Source: Cypionkella sp. (GTDB lineage Bacteria; Pseudomonadota; Alphaproteobacteria; Rhodobacterales; Rhodobacteraceae). From it: 64,000 nt of DNA. The notes below the pieces were generated by a model that worked only from the letters and a program-made list of their open reading frames with translations, was not told the DNA's origin and ran no database searches. How positions within the stretch are numbered: the stretch's first letter is position 1; the number at the start of each line of letters is the position of its first letter. Below are positions 35,170-44,584 of this stretch, piece after piece. The stretch covers positions 62,001 through 126,000 of the forward strand of contig NZ_JAUSBA010000010.1 of the NCBI RefSeq assembly GCF_030652235.1, given 5' to 3'. Made by a program: the position numbers and the translations under genes.

Positions 35170-35207
35170 CGCCTGCTGGCCCAAGGCACTTTTACCGCTG
35201 AATAGTC

Positions 35208-35264
35208 TTCCCCGCGGGGAATGACTTGTGGAAAGGGTGCATTATTTATGCCACTTTCCACAAG
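35208..35264. terminator. Two stacked inverted repeats between convergent genes
   Basis: TTCCCCGCGGGGAA (35208-35221) is a perfect palindrome. Directly after it CTTGTGGAAAG (35225-35235) pairs with CTTTCCACAAG (35254-35264), and inside this GCAT (35239-35242) pairs with ATGC (35248-35251). It lies between convergent pcaF and the RND permease, so a bidirectional terminator or barrier is likely. There is no T-run. Confidence 0.55.
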
Positions 35265-35288
35265 ATGTTGTGTGTATAAGCCGAAACT

Positions 35289-38200
35289 TTACGAAAACCG
35301 CTTCTGCCAGAACCAGCGCCGCCCTTCGCGCAAAGACCGATTAGACCGGCTGACCAGCATCAGCAGTGACGGCGTCACGATCAGTGTCAGGATCGTCGCA
35401 AACGCCAAACCGTAGACGATGGCCGAGGATAGCGAGATCCACCATTGGGTGGACGGCGCGCCAATCGTCGTCTCGTGGCTGAGCAGTTCAAGGTTCAGCC
35501 CGAAGGCAATCGGGAACACTCCGAAAATCGCCGTCAGCGCGGTCAGCACCACCGGACGCGCGCGCTCGCGGCAGGTCTCCAGCACCGCGTCGATCTTATC
35601 CATGCCCTCATCGCGCAACTGGTCATAGGTGGCGATCAACACGATGTTGTTGTTCACCACCACCCCGGCCAGCGCAATCACCCCGATCCCGGTCATCACC
35701 ACGCCAAAGGGTTGGCCCATGATCATCAGCCCCAAGAACACCCCGATGGTGGACATCAATACCGCCGACAATACCAAGCCAACCGAGATGAACTTGTTGA
35801 ACTGCGCCAGCAGCACCACGAAAATCAAGAAGATCGCAGCCCCAAACGCCTTGGCCAAGAACGCCCCGGCCTCGGCCTGTTCCTGATCTTCCCCGGCCAT
35901 GTTCCAGCGCAGCCCGGCCTTGGTATAGCCCTCCTCGGCGAAGGTTTTCTCGACCATCGCTTGCACCTTGCCGCGCACCAGATCGGGCTGCACGCCATCG
36001 GCCGCCGCAATGCCGGCTTGCACCGTGATCGTGCGTGCGCCACCCAACCGGGTCAGCGTGCCTGTGGTCGCCGCCGCAGAGCGGGTGACAAAGTTCGAGA
36101 TCGGCACCGGACCATCGGGCGTCTCAATCCGCAACTGGTCCAGCGCGGAAATCGTCCGCTGTTCGGGCGGCAAGCGCAGCACGATATCCACCGGATCATC
36201 CGACCCCGCCGGGCGATATTCCGACAGCTTCAGCCCGGATGTCACCATCTGCACCACGGCCCCCACGGCAGCGGGCGATGCGCCATACCGCGCGGCTTCA
36301 CCGCGATCGACTTGCAATTCCCAATCCACGCCCGGCAAAGGCAAACCGTTCGACACATCAATCACATTCGGGATCGTCTTCAGCTTTTCGGCAATCGCCC
36401 GGGCTGCATCATTCAGCCCTGCCGGATCATCGGCAGACAGTTGCAACTGAATGGCCTTGCCTGTGGGCGGGCCAGCGGCGGGCACCGAGACTTCGATATC
36501 CACCCCCGGAATGCCCTGCATCGCCACGCGCAGATCGGCCAGAATATCATTGGCGGGCTTGCGTTCGCGCCAATCGACAAATTCGTACTGAATGGTGCCA
36601 ATCGTATCGGCGGGGGCTTCACCGCCGCCCTGCGCAGTGCCGCCCACCCGGGTGTAAACCGTCTTCAACCCCGGCCAACCCAGCATCCGAGACTCGGCCT
36701 GCCGCACCAAAACGTCCTTCTCGTCAATCGACAGGTTGCCACGCGCCTTCACATACAAAAGGCCATAATCCGGCTCGACATTCGGGAAGAACTCGACCCC
36801 GTTGCCGAATTTGGTATAGCTGTAAGGCACCGCCACCAAGGTCGCCACCGCCAAAAACAGCACGGTGAACGGATGCCGAATGGCCTTGCCGACCACCCAC
36901 ATATAAGCGCCGTCCTTGTGCTGGGGCGGATGCGCGAACGGCTTGGCGATGATGGCGCCCAAGGTTGGCACAAAAATCAGCGCATAGAGCATGCTGGCCG
37001 AAAGCGTGGCGATCAGCGTGATCGGCATGTATTTCATGAACTCGCCGACCACCCCCGGCCAGAACAGCAAGGGCGAGAACGCCGCAATCCGCGTCAGGGT
37101 CGAGGCGATCACCGGCCCCGCCATCCGATGACTGGCCTCGGCAAAGGCATCGCGCTTGTCCATGCCCTCGCCCATCCGGCGCTCGGCATATTCCACCACG
37201 ATGATGGCATCATCCACCAGCATCCCCACGGCAAGGATCAGGCTGAACAGCACCACCAAATTTACCGTCAGCCCGGCCATTTGCAGCCCCAAAATCCCCA
37301 TCAGGAACGACGACGGAATGGCCAGCCCGATCAGAATGGAAGACCGCACCGACAGCGCATAGAGGATCACGATGAACACCAAGACCACCGCCGTCAGCAC
37401 CGAGTTCTGCAAATCAGACAGCATCTGCCGGATGGTCGTCGATTTATCCTGACTGAAGGAAACCACCACCCCCGGCGGCATCTGCTTTTGCAATTCGGCG
37501 GTCACGGCTTTCACCTTATCCACCGTGTCGATCAGGTTCGAGCCGATGCGCTTTGAGACCTCGATCGCCACCGCCGATTTGCCATCCAGCCGGGTGATGG
37601 TTTCGGGGTCTTTCAGCGCGGGCCGGATTTCCGCCAAATCGCTAATCCGCACAATCGCGTTGCCCTCGGCCACCACCGGCAGCCCGGCTAAATCCTGCAC
37701 CGTCTCAATCAGTGACGGCACTTTGATGGCATAACGGCCCTCTGCCCCCTCCAACGACCCCGCCGCGATCAACCGGTTGTTGGCATTGAACCCGGCGATC
37801 ATCGTGTCAGGCCGCAGCCCGTAAGATGACAATTTCGCCGGATCAATCACGATCTCAACCACATCATCGCGCACGCCCTGCAAGGCGGCGTCCAGCACGC
37901 CCGGAACATCCTCGATCCGGTCGCGCAACGCCCGCGCCGTGGCGTTCAAGGTGCGCTCTGGTACATCGCCCGACAGGGTCACCACCAACACCGGGAACTC
38001 CGACAGGTTGACCTCGTTCACCGTCGGCTCGTCAACCTCGGCAGGCAGATCGGGGCGGGCATCATCGACGCCGTCCTTCACATCCGACTTCGCCTTGGCC
38101 AGATTTGCCCCGGCCTGAAATTCCAGCAGCACGTTGCCGCCGCCCTGAAAGGCGGTGGCGGTCATCTTCTTGATGCCTTGAATGGACTTCAGCGCGGTTT

Positions 38201-38402
38201 CCATCGGACGCAGCAACAGCCGCTCGGCATCCTCGGGCGAAATCCCGTCCAAGGACATCGAGACATAGATGATCGGAATTTGAATGTCCGGCTCGGCTTC
38301 TTTCGGGATGGTGTAATAGGCCAGCCCACCTGAAAAAATCAGGAACACCAGCACCGAAAGCGTCAGCCGCGCATTGCGGATTGCAAGTTCTACCAGCTTC
38401 AT
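35289..38402 (-). CDS. RND efflux transporter permease
   Basis: 1,037-residue inner-membrane pump of the AcrB/HAE-1 type, driven by protons. It has the usual twelve membrane segments and two large periplasmic loops. Typical stretches are YYTIPKEAEPDIQIPIIYVS near the start and GMLVDDAIIVVEYAERRM in TM4 with the paired Asp of the proton relay. A second half repeats the fold (GVFLGLMIMGQPFGVVMTGIGVIALAGVVVNNNIVLI). The start ATG overlaps the adaptor stop by four bases. No outer-membrane TolC partner is encoded here. The substrate is unknown. Likely controlled by the MarR gene upstream. Confidence 0.93.
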   Translation of the reverse strand: MKLVELAIRNARLTLSVLVFLIFSGGLAYYTIPKEAEPDIQIPIIYVSMSLDGISPEDAERLLLRPMETALKSIQGIKKMTATAFQGGGNVLLEFQAGANLAKAKSDVKDGVDDARPDLPAEVDEPTVNEVNLSEFPVLVVTLSGDVPERTLNATARALRDRIEDVPGVLDAALQGVRDDVVEIVIDPAKLSSYGLRPDTMIAGFNANNRLIAAGSLEGAEGRYAIKVPSLIETVQDLAGLPVVAEGNAIVRISDLAEIRPALKDPETITRLDGKSAVAIEVSKRIGSNLIDTVDKVKAVTAELQKQMPPGVVVSFSQDKSTTIRQMLSDLQNSVLTAVVLVFIVILYALSVRSSILIGLAIPSSFLMGILGLQMAGLTVNLVVLFSLILAVGMLVDDAIIVVEYAERRMGEGMDKRDAFAEASHRMAGPVIASTLTRIAAFSPLLFWPGVVGEFMKYMPITLIATLSASMLYALIFVPTLGAIIAKPFAHPPQHKDGAYMWVVGKAIRHPFTVLFLAVATLVAVPYSYTKFGNGVEFFPNVEPDYGLLYVKARGNLSIDEKDVLVRQAESRMLGWPGLKTVYTRVGGTAQGGGEAPADTIGTIQYEFVDWRERKPANDILADLRVAMQGIPGVDIEVSVPAAGPPTGKAIQLQLSADDPAGLNDAARAIAEKLKTIPNVIDVSNGLPLPGVDWELQVDRGEAARYGASPAAVGAVVQMVTSGLKLSEYRPAGSDDPVDIVLRLPPEQRTISALDQLRIETPDGPVPISNFVTRSAAATTGTLTRLGGARTITVQAGIAAADGVQPDLVRGKVQAMVEKTFAEEGYTKAGLRWNMAGEDQEQAEAGAFLAKAFGAAIFLIFVVLLAQFNKFISVGLVLSAVLMSTIGVFLGLMIMGQPFGVVMTGIGVIALAGVVVNNNIVLIATYDQLRDEGMDKIDAVLETCRERARPVVLTALTAIFGVFPIAFGLNLELLSHETTIGAPSTQWWISLSSAIVYGLAFATILTLIVTPSLLMLVSRSNRSLREGRRWFWQKRFS

Positions 38403-39538
38403 TTCAGCGCCTCAGCCGCTTGCGCCGGGGTCAGTTCCGACACCGTCACCACATCGCCGTCCGACACCAAATCCTGCCCCGCCACGATCACGCGCAGGTC
38501 TGTCGGAACCCCGGTCACCACCATGCCCGCTTCGCCATCATCAATCACCGTCACAGGTGCGAATGCCGCCTTGTTGTCCGGCCCCACCACCCGCAACCCG
38601 ATCACGCCATCTTCGTTGATCGTGATGATCGAGCGCGGCACCACCACCGCAGGCACCGCCGCCGTATACAGCCGCACCTCTGCCGTCATGCCCGCAGGGA
38701 TCGCATGATTGGCGTTCGGCAAAGCCACCTCAACCCCAAACGTCCGCGTTTTTACTGAGGCCTGCGCCGACACATGCCGCACCACGCCCTCCATCTCGAC
38801 GCCGTCGACCAGCCGCACCTTGGCCTTCGATCCGATGGTCACAAACGCCACATCGCGCTCGCTGACTTCGGCTTTCACCACAATCGGGTCCAGCGCCAGA
38901 ATCGTGGCAATCGCAGCGCCAGTCTGCACCCATTCGCCCAGTTCAACATCCACCGTATCCACGGTGCCCGCGAAGGGTGCTTTCAGCAGCAGCCGATCCT
39001 GCGCCGCATTGGCCTGCGAAAGCCCCGCCTCTGCCGCAGCTTTCGCCGCCTTCCGGGTGATCAACTCCAACTCGGGCAGGCTGCCCTTGTCATACAAAGC
39101 CTGTCCCACCCGCAACGTTTCCGTCGCCTGCTCCAAGGCCGCCTGCGCAGTATCCACCCCGGCGATCACCTCTGAGCCTTCCAACTCCACCACCAGGGCA
39201 TCTGCCGCAATTTCACCGCCCTGCGCGACACCCAGCTTATGCACTATGCCCGAGGCCCGCGCCGCCAGCACCGCCTGCTTGTCGGCCTCGGTCGCCCCCG
39301 AAATCCGGATTTCGCGGGCATAGTCGATGAACATCGGCGCCACCGCCGCCACCGTGCGCTGCGTCGCTACAGCCTCGGTTGTCGCAGTTTCCGCCGCCGC
39401 AGCCTCAGGTGTCCCCGCCGCCGCGCCCGGCTTCAACTCTTCGCTGCCCACAGCCGAGAATTCCCCTGTGGCCACCCAAGCGGCGGCGGCGACAAAGACG
39501 ACAATGGCAGTAATCCGATGGGCGGTAAAAAATGACAT
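38399..39538 (-). CDS. RND efflux periplasmic adaptor subunit
   Basis: 379-residue membrane-fusion protein of the HlyD/AcrA family. An N-terminal membrane anchor (ITAIVVFVAAAAWVATG) is followed by an Ala/Glu-rich linker. The biotinyl-lipoyl and hairpin region comes next (ARASGIVHKLGVAQGGEIAADALVVELEG, then a coiled hairpin to SQANAAQDRLLLKAPFAGTVDTVDVELGEWV). The beta-barrel with VSERDVAFVTIGSKAKVRLVDG follows, then a membrane-proximal domain. It bridges the permease to an outer-membrane channel. The operon order is adaptor then permease, with a four-base overlap. Confidence 0.92.
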   Translation of the reverse strand: MSFFTAHRITAIVVFVAAAAWVATGEFSAVGSEELKPGAAAGTPEAAAAETATTEAVATQRTVAAVAPMFIDYAREIRISGATEADKQAVLAARASGIVHKLGVAQGGEIAADALVVELEGSEVIAGVDTAQAALEQATETLRVGQALYDKGSLPELELITRKAAKAAAEAGLSQANAAQDRLLLKAPFAGTVDTVDVELGEWVQTGAAIATILALDPIVVKAEVSERDVAFVTIGSKAKVRLVDGVEMEGVVRHVSAQASVKTRTFGVEVALPNANHAIPAGMTAEVRLYTAAVPAVVVPRSIITINEDGVIGLRVVGPDNKAAFAPVTVIDDGEAGMVVTGVPTDLRVIVAGQDLVSDGDVVTVSELTPAQAAEALK

Positions 39539-39692
39539 GAATGCAACCCTGACTGATTCCGAAAATCCGCAGCAATGCGCAGGCTTCCGCTGTATCTGTT
39601 TCGATCACCAAGAATTTATGTCTTTGCCGCAAAGGTCAATGCAGCGCATCGCTTTGACTGCGGTATTTGAACGGCGCAGTTCGATTTAGGCC

Positions 39693-40148
39693 TCAATCGG
39701 TCTTGGGTTGATCCAAATCTGCCAAAGCAATCAGCATCTCCACCAGTTGCGCGGTGCGCTCGGCGCCATAATCGGTCTCCAACTGCCGATAGATCGCCGT
39801 CGAATCCGGGGCCACCAGCCCCAAAAGTGCGCGCCCCTGCGGTGCAATCGACAGCATCACCCGCCGCCCATCGCTGGCATCGCGCGCCCGGCTAATCAGC
39901 CCACGCTCGGTCATCGCCTTGATCATCCGCGTCAGCGACGGCGCAAGGATGTTCGCCCGCACCGCCACTTCCGTTGCATCCAGACTGTCAACCTCGCCCA
40001 AAACCCGGATCACCCGCCATTGCTGTTCGTTGATATCATGCGCCGCCAGCATCGGGCGAAACCGCGTCATCACCGCCTCGCGCGCCCGCAACAGCGCCAT
40101 CGGCAAAGCATGGCGCGTGTCGCGCGGAGGGGGGCTATCTTGGCTCAT
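39693..40148 (-). CDS. MarR-family transcriptional regulator
   Basis: 151 residues with the winged-helix fold of MarR. The core is EQQWRVIRVLGEVDSLDATEVAVRANILAPSLTRMIKAMTERGLISRARDASDGRRVMLSIAPQGRALL, resembling HpaR/HpcR-type repressors of aromatic degradation. It lies on the same strand as, and 154 bases upstream of, the RND adaptor, and diverges from the HpaI-type aldolase gene at 40300. It may control either side. The resemblance to HpaR together with the HpaI neighbour makes the aldolase side worth considering. Confidence 0.88.
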   Translation of the reverse strand: MSQDSPPPRDTRHALPMALLRAREAVMTRFRPMLAAHDINEQQWRVIRVLGEVDSLDATEVAVRANILAPSLTRMIKAMTERGLISRARDASDGRRVMLSIAPQGRALLGLVAPDSTAIYRQLETDYGAERTAQLVEMLIALADLDQPKTD

Positions 40149-40299
40149 CCCCCCAACTATCGCCTTTGGGCCGATTGGTGCAAGCTGCCAAAGCTACGGT
40201 TCAGCCGCCCCTGTTCCCCGCCGTCATCCGTGCTATGAAATGTTGCAAACGCCGCCGCACCCCCGTCAATCCCCCCGTCAATCCGTAAGAGGATCGCCC

Positions 40300-41064
40300 A
40301 TGCCCGCGCCGAAAAACCACCTGAAAGCCGCGCTGGCTGCAAAGCTTCCGCAATTTGGCATCTGGCTGAACCTCGCCAGCCCCTATTCCGCCGAACTGCT
40401 GTCGGGCTGTGGCTTTGACTGGCTGCTGATCGACGGCGAGCATGGCCCGAATTCGATCCCGACCATGCTGAGCCAAGCCCAAACCGTCGGCACCCGCACC
40501 AGCACCGTCGTGCGGATCCCCGTGGGCGAGACGCATCTGGTCAAACAAGTCCTCGACCTTGGTATCCAGACCGTGATGGTGCCGATGATCGAAACCGCTG
40601 CCCATGCCGAACAGATGGCAAAAGCGATGAAATACCCACCCGAAGGCGTGCGCGGCTTAGGCGCTGCCGTGGCACGGGCTGCCGATTTTGGCCGAGTTGG
40701 TGACTATTTGTCCACCGCCAATGCCGAAACCTGCCTGATCCTGCAAATCGAAAGCCGCGCAGGTCTGGCTGCCCTGCCCGAGATTCTGACCCTCTCCGGT
40801 ATCGACTGCATCTTCATCGGCCCCTCCGATCTTGCCGCCGATATGGGCTTCCCCGGCAACACCGCCGCGCCCGAAGTGCAAGCGGCCATCGACGCGGCAA
40901 TGCGCCAGATCATCGCCAGCGGCAAAGCGGCGGGAATTTTGACCTTTGATCTGAAACTCGCCAAGCATTACCGCGAGATGGGTGTGACTTTCCTTGGCGT
41001 CGGTGGCGACATTCCCCTGCTGCTGAACGCCGCCAACACCTTGGCCACCGCTGCACGCGAATAG
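40300..41064 (+). CDS. hpaI: HpcH/HpaI-family aldolase
   Basis: 254 residues, a class II metal-dependent aldolase that splits 4-hydroxy-2-oxo-heptanedioate or similar 2-oxo acids into pyruvate and an aldehyde. Characteristic stretches are FGIWLNLASPYSAELLSGCGFDWLLIDGEHGPN, VRIPVGETHLVKQVLDLGIQTVMVPMIETA and LILQIESRAGLAALPEILTLSGIDCIFIGPSDLAADMG, with the metal-binding Glu and Asp. I chose the ATG at 40300, with AGAGGA upstream; the frame extends further but without family features. It diverges from the MarR gene. The true substrate is uncertain. Confidence 0.88.
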   Translation: MPAPKNHLKAALAAKLPQFGIWLNLASPYSAELLSGCGFDWLLIDGEHGPNSIPTMLSQAQTVGTRTSTVVRIPVGETHLVKQVLDLGIQTVMVPMIETAAHAEQMAKAMKYPPEGVRGLGAAVARAADFGRVGDYLSTANAETCLILQIESRAGLAALPEILTLSGIDCIFIGPSDLAADMGFPGNTAAPEVQAAIDAAMRQIIASGKAAGILTFDLKLAKHYREMGVTFLGVGGDIPLLLNAANTLATAARE

Positions 41065-41067
41065 GCT

Positions 41068-41694
41068 CTAACCCGCCTGATTGCGCGCCCGAAACGCTGC
41101 CAGCTCCGCCGCTGTCGGCGCTTTCCCGGTGAAGATCAGCACATAATCCGGGATATTGTGCAGCCGGAACTCCAGCGACTCTTCAGTCCGCATCGAGATA
41201 TAGCCCACCTGCGTCAGATACACCGTCTGCGCCCGCACCCGTGCCTCATGAGGCGGATAGGAAAACGTCTCGAACATCCCAGTTAGAGCCTGAACGCGCG
41301 CCAAATCCGCCGCCTTCAACACCTCGGCCAAAGAACTGTCCGTCAGCGCCCAAGTGCGAATGGCAAATTCCATCCGGCTGTCAAACAGCGCGGGCGTGAT
41401 CCAGCAATCGTTGACGTTCAGCATGGCTTGCGCAATCGTCGCCGCCGGGGCCTGCGTGCGGGCGATCAGATTGGCGGTGTTTTGGCTTTGCCAGCGCGCG
41501 ATCAACCCGGCCAACAGCGCCTCGCGATCGGCGAAATGCCAATAGAAACTGGTGCGCGACAGCCCCAGACGCGCGGCCAAAGGCATCACCTTCACCGCTT
41601 CAACCCCGCCTTCAACCAGCAGGGCATAGGCCGCGTCCAGCCAGATTTCTGGCGTGCCGCGCCAGCCGCGTTCTGATGTTTGCCCCGTATCCAT
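41068..41694 (-). CDS. TetR-family transcriptional regulator
   Basis: 208 residues. The N-terminal helix-turn-helix reads WLDAAYALLVEGGVEAVKVMPLAARLGLSRTSFYWHFADREALLAGLI, typical of TetR. The C-terminal ligand domain is unassigned (MEFAIRTWALTDSSLAEVLKAADLARVQALTGMFET). It is divergent from the flavin oxidoreductase gene at 41805 across a 110-base gap, so it probably represses that gene and itself. Its stop is three bases from the convergent hpaI stop. Confidence 0.9.
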   Translation of the reverse strand: MDTGQTSERGWRGTPEIWLDAAYALLVEGGVEAVKVMPLAARLGLSRTSFYWHFADREALLAGLIARWQSQNTANLIARTQAPAATIAQAMLNVNDCWITPALFDSRMEFAIRTWALTDSSLAEVLKAADLARVQALTGMFETFSYPPHEARVRAQTVYLTQVGYISMRTEESLEFRLHNIPDYVLIFTGKAPTAAELAAFRARNQAG

Positions 41695-41745
41695 AGCACC
41701 AACCTAAAGCCGCCGCCGCCGTATATCAACCACACGACAGAAAAC

Positions 41746-41758
41746 TTGACACATATGT
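41746..41758 (+). promoter_or_regulatory. Possible -35 box and TetR operator
   Basis: TTGACA (41746-41751) resembles a -35 hexamer for the oxidoreductase gene. It overlaps the palindrome ACATATGT (41751-41758), a short candidate operator for the divergent TetR regulator. I see no clear -10. Confidence 0.35.
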
Positions 41759-41804
41759 CGATTCCTGTTTTCCTGCGCGAAACCCCAGCCCCTGCGAGGC
41801 CAAA

Positions 41805-43838
41805 ATGTCTACCGATCCGCTGCTGCAACCCTACCAGCTGAAACACCTGACCCTGCGCAACCGCATTATGACCACCAGTCACGAACCGGCCTACCCAGAA
41901 GATGGCATGCCGAAGGATCGCTACCGCCTCTACCACCTCGAACGCGCCAAGGCAGGCGTCGCGCTGACCATGACCGCAGGTTCGGCGGCGGTGTCGAAAG
42001 ACAGCCCCCCGGTGTTCAACAACATCCTCGCCTACAAGGACGAGGTGGTGAAATGGATGAAGCAACTGACCGATGATTGCCACGAGGCTGGGGCCGCCGT
42101 GATGATCCAGCTGACCCATCTGGGCCGTCGCACCCGCTGGGACAAGGGCGATTGGCTGCCGGTTGTGGGGGCCAGTTCCGCCCGCGAACCCAGCCACCGC
42201 GCCTTCCCGAAGGTGATCGAAGATTGGGATATCGAACGCATCATCCAAGACTACGCCGACGCCGCTGAACGGATGAAAGAAGCCGGCCTCGATGGCGTGG
42301 AATTCGAATGCTACGGCCATCTGATGGACCAGTTCATGTCGCCGTTCACCAACACCCTTGCCGCGCCCTATGGCGGTTCCTTGGAAAACCGCGCCCGTTT
42401 TGCGATGGATGTGCTGGCCGCCTGTCGCAAGCGTGTCGGGGAAAACTTTCTGCTGGGCGTCCGCTACACCGCCGATGAGGTCGAGCAGGGTGGTATTTCC
42501 GCCGATGAAGGCGTGGAAATCGGTAAGATGTTCCGCGACTCTGGCCTCGTCGATTTCCTGAACATCATCAAGGGCCGCATCTTCACCGATGCCGCGATGA
42601 CCGATGTGATCCCGATTCACGGCATGAAATCTGCGCCGCACCTTGATTTTGCAGGTCGTATCCGCGCCGAGGTTGGTCTGCCCACCTTCCACGCCGCCCG
42701 CATCCCCGATGTGGCGACCGCCCGCCATGCCATCGCCTCTGGCCAGCTCGATATGGTCGGCATGACCCGGGCCCATATGGCCGATCCGCATGTGGTGCAA
42801 AAGATCATCGAGGGCCGCGAGGATGACATTCGCCCCTGCGTCGGTGCCACCTATTGCCTTGACCGGATTTACCAAGGCGGCATGGCTTTGTGCATCCACA
42901 ACCCCTCGACGGGCCGCGAAGAAACCCAACCGCACGCCATCAAACCCGCGGCCACGAAACGCCAAGTTGTTGTGGTCGGCGCAGGCCCGGCAGGGCTTGA
43001 GGCTGCTCGCGTGGCCGCCGAACGCGGCCATAAGGTGACGGTGTTTGAAGCAGCCCCCCAGCCCGGCGGCCAAGTCCGTCTGACCGCGCAAACCAAACGC
43101 CGCGCCGAGATGATCGGCATCATCGACTGGCGCATGGCACAATGCGCCGCCCTCGGTGTCGAGTTTCGCTTTAACGCCTGGGCCGAAGCTGATGAGATTC
43201 TGGCCGAGAACCCCGATGTGGTGATCATCGCGACCGGGGGCCTGCCGGAGAAGGACGTGCTGAAGTTCGGCAATGACCTAACCGTCTCGGCTTGGGACAT
43301 TCTGTCAGGTGATGTGAAACCCGGCAGCAACGTCTTGCTTTACGACGACGCGGGCGACCACACCGCCCTGCAAGCTGCGCAAACCCTGACCGAAGCCGGC
43401 GCGAAGGTGGAAATCATGACCCCGGATCGCAGTTTTGCCCCCGAGGTTATGGCAATGAATCTTGTGCCCTATATGCGGGCTTTGCAGGATAAAAACACCA
43501 CCTTCACCGTGACGTATCGCCTGACCGGGGTGGAAAAAGACGGCAACCAGATTAAGGCCACGGTGGATTCAGACTATATGACCTTGGGCAAGACCAGCCA
43601 CTACGATCAGATCGTGGTCAACCATGGCACCCAGCCCCTCGCCGACATCTACTTCGATTTGAAGCCGCGCTCGGTCAACCTTGGCGCTGTCGATTACGAC
43701 GCCTTGATCGCAGGCCAGCCGCAAACCTATGGCGGTGGCCCTGCAGGGTTCCAACTGTTCCGCATCGGTGACGCGGTCGAGGCCCGCAACATTCACGCCG
43801 CGATTTATGACGCGCTGCGGTTGGTGCGGGAAATCTGA
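41805..43838 (+). CDS. Two-domain NADH:flavin oxidoreductase (trimethylamine-dehydrogenase / dienoyl-CoA-reductase type)
   Basis: 677 residues. The N-terminal Old-Yellow-Enzyme TIM barrel (about 1-345) binds FMN: LRNRIMTTSHEPAYPEDGMP, IQLTHLGRR, GVEFECYGHLMDQFMSPFTN. A short Fe-S region follows (RPCVGATYCLDRIYQGGMALCIHNP), then an FAD/NAD domain (QVVVVGAGPAGLEAARVAAERGHKVTVFEA). In the family the Fe-S cluster is usually held by CXXCXXXC plus a distal Cys; here the second Cys is Ala. The family includes demethylases of N-methylated amines and of proline betaine. A role in methylamine or betaine breakdown is plausible but unproven. It is divergent from the TetR gene. Confidence 0.88.
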   Translation: MSTDPLLQPYQLKHLTLRNRIMTTSHEPAYPEDGMPKDRYRLYHLERAKAGVALTMTAGSAAVSKDSPPVFNNILAYKDEVVKWMKQLTDDCHEAGAAVMIQLTHLGRRTRWDKGDWLPVVGASSAREPSHRAFPKVIEDWDIERIIQDYADAAERMKEAGLDGVEFECYGHLMDQFMSPFTNTLAAPYGGSLENRARFAMDVLAACRKRVGENFLLGVRYTADEVEQGGISADEGVEIGKMFRDSGLVDFLNIIKGRIFTDAAMTDVIPIHGMKSAPHLDFAGRIRAEVGLPTFHAARIPDVATARHAIASGQLDMVGMTRAHMADPHVVQKIIEGREDDIRPCVGATYCLDRIYQGGMALCIHNPSTGREETQPHAIKPAATKRQVVVVGAGPAGLEAARVAAERGHKVTVFEAAPQPGGQVRLTAQTKRRAEMIGIIDWRMAQCAALGVEFRFNAWAEADEILAENPDVVIIATGGLPEKDVLKFGNDLTVSAWDILSGDVKPGSNVLLYDDAGDHTALQAAQTLTEAGAKVEIMTPDRSFAPEVMAMNLVPYMRALQDKNTTFTVTYRLTGVEKDGNQIKATVDSDYMTLGKTSHYDQIVVNHGTQPLADIYFDLKPRSVNLGAVDYDALIAGQPQTYGGGPAGFQLFRIGDAVEARNIHAAIYDALRLVREI

Positions 43839-43876
43839 ATAAACATTGCGGCGCGCCCCAACCCGGCGCGTCGGCC

Positions 43877-44584
43877 TCAGGCCAGACGGTAGCAGCGGCT
43901 TTGCTTGTCGTAGCCGACAATCCGCTGCCCCTGCGCCATCCGCTTTTGCAACGCCTGCCGCAACTGCATCCGCAGCGCCGAGGCCGCCGCCATATCCTGC
44001 GCCAACAGCGCGTCGAGATCTTGCGGCAAGGCCAGCGGCAGCAGCTCGCCGCCAGCCGTCAAATCCGTCTCACCCAAAGCCAGCGCCGCGACCCGCGGCG
44101 CCTCAAGCGCCCAGTCGACCAACAGCCGATCCGAGGCGATGCCGCGATTGATCCCCGCCATCGCACCATAATAATCGACCAAATAGCGGCCCGATTGCGC
44201 CCCCAGACGGTGAATGTTCAGCGCCGCGTTGATAGGACGCAGCGGATCATAGGTCCATTGCACGGTGCTTATCCCCCGCGCCAAACACCACTGGCGCTGA
44301 TAGAACTTCAGCCGCACGCCCAGCCCCAGCCCGCGTGCCTCGGACAACACCGCCAAGCGATGCGAATGCTGCACCGCAGGGTCGCGTGACGGCAGGCCAA
44401 AGATGTAGCCCGGCAACACCTCGCCGGCAAAAGCCCCGCCGACCAACCCGCCCAAACCCTGCACCACCATCATCAGATCGGCCGGATCGGGCTGATCCCC
44501 CGCGCCCCAGACGCTGCGCTGCAAGTCTTCAGCGGCGCGAAACTCGTCCATGCCCGACAGGTCGCGAAAGACAAACGCGCTCAT
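43877..44584 (-). CDS. GNAT-family acyltransferase linked to the racemase-like enolase
   Basis: 235 residues of the COG3375-like GNAT type. The start FVFRDLSGMDEFRAAEDLQRSVWG is typical, as are HSHRLAVLSEARGLGLGVRLKFYQRQWCLARGISTVQWTYDPLRPINAALNIHRLGAQSGRYLVDYYG. The acyl-CoA binding loop lies in EARGLGLGVRLK. It is co-translated with the enolase gene (four-base ATGA overlap). In Gram-positive and Deinococcus species such GNATs sit next to N-succinylamino-acid racemase and are thought to N-succinylate D-amino acids. The same role is inferred here. Confidence 0.82.
   Translation of the reverse strand: MSAFVFRDLSGMDEFRAAEDLQRSVWGAGDQPDPADLMMVVQGLGGLVGGAFAGEVLPGYIFGLPSRDPAVQHSHRLAVLSEARGLGLGVRLKFYQRQWCLARGISTVQWTYDPLRPINAALNIHRLGAQSGRYLVDYYGAMAGINRGIASDRLLVDWALEAPRVAALALGETDLTAGGELLPLALPQDLDALLAQDMAAASALRMQLRQALQKRMAQGQRIVGYDKQSRCYRLA

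Noticed and set aside
35445-37556. 703-codon open frame opposite the RND permease
   Set aside because: Translates to a low-complexity His/Arg/Gln-rich product typical of reverse-strand GC-rich DNA.
41592-43142. 516-codon open frame opposite the TetR and oxidoreductase genes
   Set aside because: Antisense shadow spanning a divergent promoter; composition is His/Gly-rich without motifs.
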